Position numbers and translations under genes: made by a program. Of a stretch of DNA of 6,118 nucleotides, positions 1 to 6,118 are shown piece by piece. Under the pieces are notes generated by a model, which did not search any database, had not been told where the DNA came from, and was given only the letters and a program-made list of their open reading frames with translations. The DNA is taken from positions 1-6,118 of the forward strand of contig JARFQQ010000212.1 in NCBI GenBank assembly GCA_029287695.1, read 5' to 3'. Within the stretch, counting starts at the first letter, position 1. Each line of letters opens with the position of its first letter. Source of the stretch: Gammaproteobacteria bacterium (lineage in GTDB: Bacteria; Pseudomonadota; Gammaproteobacteria; Chromatiales; Chromatiaceae).

Positions 1-141
1 AGGGTGACATCCCCGGGTGGAACGACTGAGCAAGCCATCCGGGTTTTCGAACAGGAGGGTCTCGAGCAAATCGTCAAGCAGGCGATGACCGCCGCCCGTG
101 ATCGCTCGATCGAACTCTCCTCGCAACTGCCGCTCGATTGA
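1..141 (+). CDS. proC: Pyrroline-5-carboxylate reductase, C-terminal end (5' truncated by window)
   Basis: This is the last 46 codons of an open frame entering from the left edge and ending in TGA at 139-141. The piece begins RVTSPGGTTEQAI. The TSPGGTT stretch is the conserved C-terminal signature of ProC, which makes the last step of proline synthesis by reducing pyrroline-5-carboxylate to proline with NAD(P)H in the cytoplasm. In known structures this region lies in the helical dimerisation domain and helps form the substrate pocket. The N-terminal Rossmann domain lies outside the window. A yggT gene starts 4 nt after the stop, and the proC-yggT pair is common in Gammaproteobacteria, which supports the call. 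Too little is visible to judge the integrity of the whole gene. Confidence 0.9.
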   Translation, partial: RVTSPGGTTEQAIRVFEQEGLEQIVKQAMTAARDRSIELSSQLPLD

Positions 142-145
142 TATC

Positions 146-727
146 ATGGCCAGCGGTTACCTTTCGAGCCCCTTCATTTTTCTCATCCAGGTAGTATTCG
201 GTGCCTACGCACTGATCGTGATGCTGCGCTTTCTCTTTCAGCTTCTGCGCGTTGACTTTCACAATCCCCTGTCACAGTTCGTCGTCACGATAACCTCCCC
301 GCTGTTGCGGCCGATGCGCAAATTCATCCCGGGTATCGCCGGCATGGACATCGCCTCGCTGATACTCGCCTGGCTCGTCAAATCTGTCGAACTCCTGCTC
401 GTCATGCTCCTTTCCGGGAACGGTATTGTCATGGCGGCATTCCTCTGGGCCGTTCCTGCCCTTGTGTCACTGCTTTTCACACTCTTTATCGCCGCCCTGA
501 TCATTCTGGCAATCATGAGCTGGATACCCTCACTTCAGACGCATCCCCTCGCATGGATCCTGCGCGCCCTGACAGACCCGCTGCTGAGTCCGATCCGCAG
601 GCATCTCCCTGCCCCCTCGGGGCTTGATTTCTCTGTCATGATCGCGATCGTCGGCCTGGTCTTTCTCAGAATGCTGATCATCCCTCCCCTCGCCGCTCTC
701 TTTGGCATGCCGGCCGGGCTCCTCTGA
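146..727 (+). CDS. yggT: YggT family integral membrane protein
   Basis: The 193-residue protein is very hydrophobic, with about four membrane segments near residues 8-34, 70-90, 97-128 and 162-185. It contains the YggT domain twice. The first copy has NPLSQ (40-44), then SPLLRPMRKFIP (51-62) and GMDIASLI. The second has HPLAW (133-137), then DPLLSPIRRHLP (144-155) and GLDFSVMI. The length fits the two-domain gammaproteobacterial form. The family is poorly characterised; links to osmotic tolerance and to cell-division or envelope organisation have been proposed in various bacteria. I chose the ATG at 146 because it follows the proC stop by 4 nt and opens directly into the hydrophobic domain. 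An ATG at 98 is in frame but lies inside proC and adds a polar stretch. No strong Shine-Dalgarno sequence is visible, so coupling to proC translation is likely. Confidence 0.9.
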   Translation: MASGYLSSPFIFLIQVVFGAYALIVMLRFLFQLLRVDFHNPLSQFVVTITSPLLRPMRKFIPGIAGMDIASLILAWLVKSVELLLVMLLSGNGIVMAAFLWAVPALVSLLFTLFIAALIILAIMSWIPSLQTHPLAWILRALTDPLLSPIRRHLPAPSGLDFSVMIAIVGLVFLRMLIIPPLAALFGMPAGLL

Positions 728-749
728 TACGGATCGCTGCACAGAGGGG
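719..749 (+). other. Possible hairpin at the yggT 3' end
   Basis: CTCCTCTG (719-726) can pair with CAGAGGGG (742-749), with one G-T wobble and a 15-nt loop. It overlaps the yggT stop codon. There is no T-run after it, so it is not a convincing intrinsic terminator. It could stabilise the 3' end of the proC-yggT message or be chance. Confidence 0.2.
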
Positions 750-819
750 AGAAAGAGAGATACATTTCACATAACTTGCGTCCTGAGTCCGAATCGCGCC
801 AGGACCAGCAGGCAATCTG

Positions 820-836
820 CAGATGACAGTCATCTG
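820..836. repeat. 17-nt near-perfect inverted repeat upstream of rhlB
   Basis: CAGATGAC (820-827) and GTCATCTG (829-836) are exact reverse complements around a single central A. The left arm also shares bases with a second perfect palindrome, ATCTGCAGAT (815-824), so the ATCTG/CAGAT element occurs three times in 22 nt. The repeat ends 56 nt before the rhlB start, in the 165-nt gap between yggT and rhlB, which holds no gene I can support. Symmetry and position suggest a protein-binding site or a short hairpin in the rhlB leader. No T-run follows, so it does not look like a terminator. I recognise no known operator. Confidence 0.45.
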
Positions 837-892
837 AAATTGAACCTGAATATGCCAGCCATCCATGCGCCTTTCAGGTATGCTACGGCCCC

Positions 893-2221
893 ATGAGTGA
901 GAAACACCTGACAGAAACACGCTTCGACAGCTTCGATTTCACAGATCCCGTCATGCAGGGCATCAGGGATGCCGGATTTACCTTCTGCACCCCTATCCAG
1001 GCACTGACGATCCCTATCCTGCTCGAGGGCGAGGATGTTGCCGGCCAGGCGCAAACAGGCACCGGAAAGACCGCGGCATTCATGCTCGGAACGCTGCAGT
1101 ATCTGCATGACCACCCTGCCAGCGAGCATCGCAGACCGAACCAGCCACGCGCCATAATCATCGCCCCCACGCGTGAGCTCGCCATCCAGATTCACAAGGA
1201 CGCCGAGCTGCTTGCGAAACACACGGGCCTGAAACTGCGCGTCGTCTATGGAGGCTCCGGCTACGAACAGCAGCGGAAATCACTGGAAGAGGTGGATATC
1301 CTGATCGGTACGCCCGGACGGCTTATCGACTATCTCAAGCAGCGCGTTTATAACCTGGATGCAATTCAGGCTGTCGTGCTGGATGAGGCCGATCGCATGT
1401 TCGATCTGGGTTTCATCAAGGACATCCGTTTCCTGCTGCGACGCATGCCCCATCCCCGGGAACGTCTCGGCATGCTCTTCTCTGCGACACTCAGCTATCG
1501 CGTCACCGAACTGGCCTACGAGCACATGAACGATCCAAGGATCGCCAAGGTCGAGTCCGATTCGGTGACAGCCAACCGTGTTCGCCAGATCGGATACATG
1601 GTTGCCAACGATGAAAAGATACCGCTGCTGATCGGCCTTTTACGCGCCCATGAAGCTGCCCGGACAATCATTTTCGTCAATACCAAGCGGGCCGCTGACC
1701 AGGTCTGGGGGTATCTCGAGGGTAACGGCATCAGTTGCGCGATCCTCTCCGGTGACGTCCCCCAGAAAAAGCGTCTCTCCCTGCTCCGGAAATTCCAGGA
1801 AGGCGAGGTGCAAGTCCTCGTAGCGACCGATGTCGCCGCGCGTGGACTGCATATCGAGGACGTCAGCCACGTGATCAACTACGATCTGCCGACAGACGCG
1901 GAAGACTATGTACACCGGATCGGCCGTACGGCACGAGCCGGAACAGACGGCGACGCAATCAGCCTTGTCTGCGAAACCTATGCCATGTCCCTGCCGGATA
2001 TCGAGGAGTACATCAAGGCACGCATTCCTGTCGAAATGCCGTCACTGGACCTGCTTGCCGAGGTTGACCCCGCGAGCCGCGTCAGAACCGAACGTCGCAA
2101 GCCGCGCCAGTCGGGAGGGAAACGCAATGCCTCCGCTGGCGGGAAAGAGGCTCCCGGCAAACCAAGAAGCCGTCGTCGCAGGCGCAAGCCCTCTGCGAAT
2201 AATGCCACTCGATCCGACTAA
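893..2221 (+). CDS. rhlB: ATP-dependent RNA helicase RhlB (DEAD-box)
   Basis: This is a 442-residue DEAD-box helicase with every core motif intact: Q motif around CTPIQ (32-36), motif I AQTGTGKT (53-60), Ia PTRELA (92-97), GG (120-121), TPGR (140-143), DEAD (164-167), SAT (197-199), IV IIFVNTK (259-265), V ATDVAARG (311-318) and VI HRIGRTARAG (341-350). The opening MSEKHLTE, the stretches LDEADRMFDLGFIKDIR and GDVPQKKR, and the overall size match E. coli RhlB (421 aa) better than RhlE, SrmB or DeaD. RhlB unwinds structured RNA for RNase E and PNPase in the RNA degradosome. Residues from about 396 on form a very basic, low-complexity tail with a run of five arginines (427-431), as expected for non-specific RNA binding; it is slightly longer than in E. 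coli. The ATG at 893 gives the expected N-terminus, although no good Shine-Dalgarno sequence precedes it. The 3' end overlaps the next gene by 20 nt. Confidence 0.95.
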   Translation: MSEKHLTETRFDSFDFTDPVMQGIRDAGFTFCTPIQALTIPILLEGEDVAGQAQTGTGKTAAFMLGTLQYLHDHPASEHRRPNQPRAIIIAPTRELAIQIHKDAELLAKHTGLKLRVVYGGSGYEQQRKSLEEVDILIGTPGRLIDYLKQRVYNLDAIQAVVLDEADRMFDLGFIKDIRFLLRRMPHPRERLGMLFSATLSYRVTELAYEHMNDPRIAKVESDSVTANRVRQIGYMVANDEKIPLLIGLLRAHEAARTIIFVNTKRAADQVWGYLEGNGISCAILSGDVPQKKRLSLLRKFQEGEVQVLVATDVAARGLHIEDVSHVINYDLPTDAEDYVHRIGRTARAGTDGDAISLVCETYAMSLPDIEEYIKARIPVEMPSLDLLAEVDPASRVRTERRKPRQSGGKRNASAGGKEAPGKPRSRRRRRKPSANNATRSD

Positions 2222-2573
2222 CAAATGCTCTCGCTGTCTCGAGTCGACCTGCTGCACCTACACGACCGAGGCGATCGGGACGCCGAGATCGAAGGCTGAT
2301 TTCGATCATCTGCTTTGGCAGATTTCCCACGCCGGCGTCGAGATCTACAAGGACAGCAGTGGCTGGTACCTGCTGGTTAACGGGCGCTGTGAACACCTTC
2401 GCGAAGGCGGCCTGTGCGCCATCTATGACCGGCGACCCCAGGTCTGTCGCGACTATGACAATGCCTGGTGCGAATTCGACGAACCGGCAGCCAAACATTT
2501 TGCACTCCACTTCAGGAATTACGACGAACTGCTGACCTACTGCAAAAAACGCTTCAGTCGATGGGGCTCCTGA
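2202..2573 (+). CDS. YkgJ-type cysteine-cluster protein (putative Zn/Fe-chelating domain)
   Basis: The 123-residue protein is rich in cysteine: C9, C12, C17, C18, C63, C72, C82, C90 and C114. The order is an N-terminal CxxC-x4-CC cluster (9-18), then GRCEHL (61-66), LCAIYDRRPQVCRDY (71-85) and WC (89-90). This is the pattern of the YkgJ/UPF0153 family, whose cysteines are thought to bind zinc or an iron-sulfur centre. The reaction is unknown for most members. The protein has no signal peptide or membrane segment, so it should be cytoplasmic. The ATG at 2202 lies inside the last codons of rhlB, giving a 20-nt overlap in another frame. It is the only sensible start, since the first cluster cysteine is at residue 9. 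The frame is open further upstream, but that part only shadows rhlB. The overlap implies translation coupled to rhlB. The family call is firm; the function is not. Confidence 0.85.
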   Translation: MPLDPTNKCSRCLESTCCTYTTEAIGTPRSKADFDHLLWQISHAGVEIYKDSSGWYLLVNGRCEHLREGGLCAIYDRRPQVCRDYDNAWCEFDEPAAKHFALHFRNYDELLTYCKKRFSRWGS

Positions 2574-2612
2574 CGCAGGCAAGGGCCCTGATATCGAGGC
2601 CGCTTTGGTGAG

Positions 2613-2621
2613 TGTTATAAT
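2613..2621 (+). promoter_or_regulatory. Extended -10 promoter of purB
   Basis: A perfect TATAAT hexamer (2616-2621) is preceded by TG at the extended position, reading TGTTATAAT. No good -35 hexamer is found 16-18 nt upstream, which is typical of extended -10 sigma-70 promoters. The predicted start falls at about 2627-2629, inside a run of seven T (2626-2632), leaving a leader of about 22 nt before the purB ATG at 2650. A weak GGA at 2640-2642 is the only Shine-Dalgarno candidate. The element lies in the 76-nt gap after the cysteine-cluster gene, so purB can be transcribed independently. I see no sequence resembling a PurR box. Confidence 0.7.
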
Positions 2622-2634
2622 CCGCTTTTTTTGA

Positions 2635-4017
<1,383 letters not shown>

Positions 4018-4038
4018 CGCTTTCCCCTCCAGACAAAA

Positions 4039-4067
4039 AGAAAGGCCGCAGTGACTGCGGCCTTTCT
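4039..4067. terminator. Bidirectional intrinsic terminator between purB and the ompA-like gene
   Basis: AGAAAGGCCGCAG (4039-4051) and CTGCGGCCTTTCT (4055-4067) form a 13-bp perfect stem with a 3-nt TGA loop. On the plus strand it lies 21 nt past the purB stop and is followed by CTATTTTG. On the minus strand it is followed by CTTTTTGTC, a better U-tract, because five A (4035-4039) precede the stem on the plus strand. It therefore serves both convergent genes, and is probably stronger for the minus-strand gene. Confidence 0.93.
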
Positions 4068-4077
4068 CTATTTTGCG

Positions 4078-4095
4078 GGCAGGCCGAAGCCTGCC
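4078..4095 (-). other. UUCG-tetraloop hairpin in the ompA-like 3' UTR
   Basis: GGCAGGC (4078-4084) and GCCTGCC (4089-4095) form a 7-bp perfect stem. Read on the minus strand the loop is TTCG closed by a C-G pair, which is the very stable C(UUCG)G tetraloop. It lies 19 nt past the stop of the minus-strand gene and just before the main terminator stem. It has no T-run of its own, so it more likely protects the mRNA 3' end or aids pausing than terminates transcription alone. Confidence 0.6.
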
Positions 4096-4114
4096 TCAAC
4101 CCGTGTTGCTGGAA

Positions 4115-4651
4115 TCAGTCGATAGTGACTTCAACGCGACGGTTCAGCTGGCGACCCTCAGCTGTTTCGTTGGTCGCGACCGGCTGGCTCTCGCCCATTC
4201 CCGTAGTCGTGAAGACGCTACGAGGAACATCGGCACCGGCGGAAAGATAATCAGCAACAGCATCGGCACGACGCTGGGACAGATCCTGGTTGTACGCCTC
4301 GGAACCAACGCTGTCGGTGTGACCGACGATGGTAACGCTGCTGTAACCCTTCTCTTTCAGCTTCGGGCTCTCGGCGATGAGATTGTCGAGCTTGGATTGC
4401 AGGTCAGGACGGATAGTGGCTTTGTCGAAATCGAACAGGCCGGTACCGCTGATAGTGTAGACTTCTTCACCACAGGTCGGCAGACCGTAGGATACTTCCC
4501 AGCACTCTTCGTAGCTGTTGACGACATTCTCGCCCTGGGAATCGGACAGATACTCTGCATCACCTGCAAAAGCAGATGTTGTGATTGCAAGACCAGCAGC
4601 CAGACTCAGAGGCGCGATCAGTGCAGTCAGTTTTGTGTTTACCTTTGACAT
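4115..4651 (-). CDS. Small secreted OmpA-domain (peptidoglycan-binding) protein
   Basis: The 178-residue protein has a Sec signal peptide (K residues at 3 and 7, hydrophobic core 9-24) with a likely signal peptidase I cut after AFA (27-29). There is no lipobox. The mature part has a short linker with two cysteines, C50 in EECWEV and C60 in PTCGEE, that could form a disulfide. An OmpA C-terminal domain follows from about 68 to 178: FDFDKATI (73-80), VGHTDSVGSEAYN (109-121), LSQRRADAV (124-132) and NRRVEV (170-175). D113 and R128 match the OmpA residues that hold diaminopimelate in peptidoglycan. No beta-barrel is present, so it is probably a periplasmic or envelope-bound anchor protein rather than a porin. 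The ATG at 4649-4651 is preceded by a strong AAGGGGAG Shine-Dalgarno sequence (4657-4664), which with the tandem 3' hairpins suggests high expression. Its partner and specific role are unknown. Confidence 0.92.
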   Translation of the reverse strand: MSKVNTKLTALIAPLSLAAGLAITTSAFAGDAEYLSDSQGENVVNSYEECWEVSYGLPTCGEEVYTISGTGLFDFDKATIRPDLQSKLDNLIAESPKLKEKGYSSVTIVGHTDSVGSEAYNQDLSQRRADAVADYLSAGADVPRSVFTTTGMGESQPVATNETAEGRQLNRRVEVTID

Positions 4652-4656
4652 AGGTA

Positions 4657-4664
4657 CTCCCCTT
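4657..4664 (-). promoter_or_regulatory. Strong ribosome binding site of the ompA-like gene
   Basis: Read on the minus strand, AAGGGGAG lies 5 nt before the ATG at 4651. It is the clearest Shine-Dalgarno sequence in the window and fixes the start codon. Confidence 0.8.
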
Positions 4665-4668
4665 AGTT

Positions 4669-4682
4669 TTTTTGCGCAAAAA
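4669..4682. repeat. Perfect 14-bp palindrome in the ompA-like leader
   Basis: TTTTTGCGCAAAAA is a perfect palindrome ending 4 nt upstream of the Shine-Dalgarno element of the minus-strand gene. It is joined by a second inverted repeat, AAACAA-AA-TTGTTT (4680-4693), that shares its last three bases. As RNA it could only form a weak A-U stem with a GCGC loop; as DNA it would suit a dimeric regulator or an intrinsically bent tract. I match it to no known site. Confidence 0.5.
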
Positions 4683-4703
4683 CAAAATTGTTTCTTCAGG
4701 CAC

Positions 4704-4730
4704 AGGGATAATACAACAACATCTATCCCT
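4704..4730. repeat. Inverted repeat AGGGATA-N13-TATCCCT over the ompA-like promoter
   Basis: The two 7-bp arms (4704-4710 and 4724-4730) are exact reverse complements with centres 20 bp apart, or two helical turns. One arm overlaps the proposed -10 element of the minus-strand gene and the other abuts the -35 position. This suits an operator. The factor is unknown. Confidence 0.4.
4708..4713 (-). promoter_or_regulatory. Candidate -10 element of the ompA-like gene
   Basis: On the minus strand TATTAT (one mismatch to TATAAT) would place the start near 4701 on a G, giving a 50-nt leader. The -35 region 17 nt upstream reads TGGTGT and is poor. Other AT-rich hexamers such as TACTAT lie further upstream, so this is a best guess. 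Confidence 0.3.
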
Positions 4731-4841
4731 ACACCAGACAGATAGTATTGTAATACAAAAAAAATGAAAGTACATCATTCAATTAGTTGCCCTTCGTCAT
4801 GTATTCTGTGACACAAAACAGTCATCTCCCGATGTGGAAAA

Positions 4842-5990
4842 TTGCGGGTTTTCCCTAATATGCTGATAAATCATGCTTTTTTCCGCGACTACTGGCAAAA
4901 AAAACCATTACTGTTGCGAAATGCCGTGGATTTGCCTGAGCAGAATCCCGACAGGGAAGCCCTTTTTTCGCTCGCCGGCGACGAAAATATCGAATCGCGC
5001 CTCGTTGTGGAGCATGGTGAGCGCCCCTGGGAGGTGCATTTCGGTCCTTTCACGCGCTCTCGACTCGATACATTGCCGGATTCGGGCTGGACAATTCTCT
5101 TTCAGGACATGGACAAGCATCTGCCCGACGTCGCCAGCCTGTTGCAGCAATTCAGGGGAATGCCGCGCTGGCGTATCGACGACATTATGATCAGTTACGC
5201 CGTCGACAAGGGGTCTGTCGGGCCTCATACGGATGAATACGATGTCTTTCTCATTCAGGCGTCCGGCAGGCGCCTCTGGCGCATCAATGCAGATCCCGGG
5301 TCGGACAGGCGCCTGGTGCCGGATCTGGATATGAAGATCCTTCGGCATTTCGATGCAGAACAGGAGTGGCTACTCGAACCGGGTGATGTGCTTTATCTGC
5401 CGCCCGGCGTGGCTCACTGGGGTATCGCTGAAGGTGAATGCATCACCTGGTCAGTGGGCTTCCGCGCACCCTCGGCGCAGGAACTTTTTCCCGAGTGGGC
5501 GGAAGAGCAACAGCAGACGATCGAAGAGCATCGCTACCGGGATCCGGAGCTCCAGCTTCAGATCCATGACGGGGAGATACAGCCACAAGCAGTCCTCAAA
5601 CTGCAGGAGATGCTCACTTCGGCACTTGAACAGGATCCGGATGATTTTGGTGACTGGTTCGGCCGGCACATCACGCAACCGAAAGAACACCTGCATCCCC
5701 TGCCGAATCCGGAGTTGTCCACCCCGCAAATGCTGCTTGAGGTTTTGCAGCAACAGCCGCTCGTGCGACATCCGGCCAGCAAGATCCTCTACATGCACAC
5801 TGCCGGCAAGCTGCTTCTTTTCTGCGGCGGCGTCTCCTGCCAGCTGCCGGAATCCTGCCTCCCCCTGGCGATCCTCCTCAGCGAACAGGATGCATGGCAT
5901 CAGGAAGAACTCGAGAGCTGGTTACATGATGAGAGAACCGCAGCCATGCTGATCGATCTCTGCCAACGGGGTTACATCGGTTTTGAATAG
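4842..5990 (+). CDS. roxA: Ribosomal protein uL16 3-hydroxylase (JmjC-type 2-oxoglutarate oxygenase)
   Basis: This 382-residue cupin/JmjC protein resembles E. coli YcfD/RoxA (373 aa), which hydroxylates an arginine of ribosomal protein uL16 using Fe(II), oxygen and 2-oxoglutarate. The iron-binding triad is present as H129 and D131 in VGPHTDEYDVF and H192 in LPPGVAHWG. The 2-oxoglutarate-binding arginine equivalent to E. coli R140 is R144 in SGRRLW. Other family blocks are DYWQKKPLL (16-24), WRIDDIMISYAV (110-121), EPGDVLYLPPG (179-189) and YSVGFRAP-like WSVGFRAP (203-210). The C-terminal third is the dimerisation and winged-helix region. The start is uncertain. TTG at 4842 gives residues RVFPN that align with the usual N-terminus before the FxxxYWQKKP block. 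ATG at 4860 in the same frame would give 376 residues. Neither has a strong Shine-Dalgarno sequence. The stop overlaps the next gene. Confidence 0.93.
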   Translation: MRVFPNMLINHAFFRDYWQKKPLLLRNAVDLPEQNPDREALFSLAGDENIESRLVVEHGERPWEVHFGPFTRSRLDTLPDSGWTILFQDMDKHLPDVASLLQQFRGMPRWRIDDIMISYAVDKGSVGPHTDEYDVFLIQASGRRLWRINADPGSDRRLVPDLDMKILRHFDAEQEWLLEPGDVLYLPPGVAHWGIAEGECITWSVGFRAPSAQELFPEWAEEQQQTIEEHRYRDPELQLQIHDGEIQPQAVLKLQEMLTSALEQDPDDFGDWFGRHITQPKEHLHPLPNPELSTPQMLLEVLQQQPLVRHPASKILYMHTAGKLLLFCGGVSCQLPESCLPLAILLSEQDAWHQEELESWLHDERTAAMLIDLCQRGYIGFE

Positions 5991-6118
5991 GCAGGATTAC
6001 AGCATCGGTCTCGTTACCTGGCAGGATGCCGCCGATGAACTCTCGGCCATCCGTCACCGGGTCTTCATTGACGAACAGAAGGTACCGCCCGAACTCGAGT
6101 GGGATGGTCGCGATGAAG
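5983..6118 (+). CDS. GNAT family N-acetyltransferase, N-terminal part (3' truncated by window)
   Basis: The frame stays open from its start to the window edge, giving 45 codons. The piece contains AIRHRVFIDEQKVPPELEWD, the pattern IRxxVFxxEQxVPxxxEWD found at the N-terminus of a large group of GNAT acetyltransferases of the ElaA/YjcF kind. These transfer an acetyl group from acetyl-CoA to an amine; the substrate here cannot be told. The acetyl-CoA-binding motif lies beyond the window. The likely start is TTG at 5983, 8 nt inside the end of roxA, with ACGGGG at 5966-5971 as a distant Shine-Dalgarno candidate. An in-frame TGA at 5950-5952 limits anything earlier, and no ATG or GTG occurs in frame in the visible part. 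The overlap suggests co-translation with roxA. Confidence 0.85.
   Translation, partial: MNRQDYSIGLVTWQDAADELSAIRHRVFIDEQKVPPELEWDGRDE

Noticed and set aside
780..805. GTCCTG / CAGGAC hairpin upstream of rhlB
   Set aside because: The 6-bp stem has a 14-nt loop and no T-run; it is weak next to the 820-836 repeat and probably chance.
879..884. TATGCT as a -10 element giving a nearly leaderless rhlB message
   Set aside because: There is no -35 match at the right distance and no extended -10 TG, so the hexamer alone is too weak.
702..896. 64-codon open frame in the yggT-rhlB gap
   Set aside because: It begins inside yggT and runs to the rhlB start, with low-complexity polar content, no RBS and no recognisable domain.
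1908..2201. Upstream extension of the cysteine-cluster gene to an ATG at 1908
   Set aside because: The extra 98 codons are an out-of-frame reading of rhlB with no family resemblance; the cysteine domain begins right after the ATG at 2202.
4073..4648. Long plus-strand open frame of 191 codons opposite the ompA-like gene
   Set aside because: It is antisense to a clear OmpA-domain gene with signal peptide, RBS and terminator, and its translation resembles no family.
4778..4807. TTCAAT / TATTCT as a roxA promoter
   Set aside because: The -35 match is poor and the spacing is 18 nt; in such an AT-rich stretch many similar pairs arise by chance.

Overview
This is an ordinary chromosomal housekeeping segment from a moderately GC-rich gammaproteobacterium. 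The closest matches I recognise by eye are the enterobacterial and pseudomonad versions of RhlB, PurB and the ribosomal oxygenase RoxA/YcfD. PurB and RhlB are near full-length matches to the E. coli proteins from memory. I cannot place the genus. I see no phage, IS, CRISPR, tRNA or rRNA, and no defence system.

Layout, left to right. (1) The 3' end of proC is followed 4 nt later by yggT, the classic proC-yggT pair. (2) A 165-nt gap contains a strong 17-nt inverted repeat. (3) rhlB overlaps by 20 nt the start of a small YkgJ-type cysteine-cluster gene. (4) purB has its own extended -10 promoter and a T7 run at the predicted transcription start. (5) A bidirectional terminator separates purB from a convergent minus-strand gene for a small secreted OmpA-domain protein. 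That gene has an AT-rich leader and promoter region rich in palindromes. (6) roxA, on the plus strand, runs into the 5' end of a GNAT acetyltransferase gene that is cut by the window edge; the two overlap by 8 nt.

Functions: proline synthesis (ProC), membrane biology (YggT), RNA unwinding and degradosome work (RhlB), purine synthesis (PurB), cell-envelope anchoring (OmpA domain) and ribosome hydroxylation (RoxA). The two overlapping pairs (rhlB with the cysteine-cluster gene, and roxA with the GNAT gene) look like translationally coupled units.

I found no clear undescribed system. The points most worth a second look are regulatory: the T-tract at the purB start, the palindromes around the ompA-like promoter and leader, the inverted repeat ahead of rhlB, and the placement of the ompA-like gene between purB and roxA.
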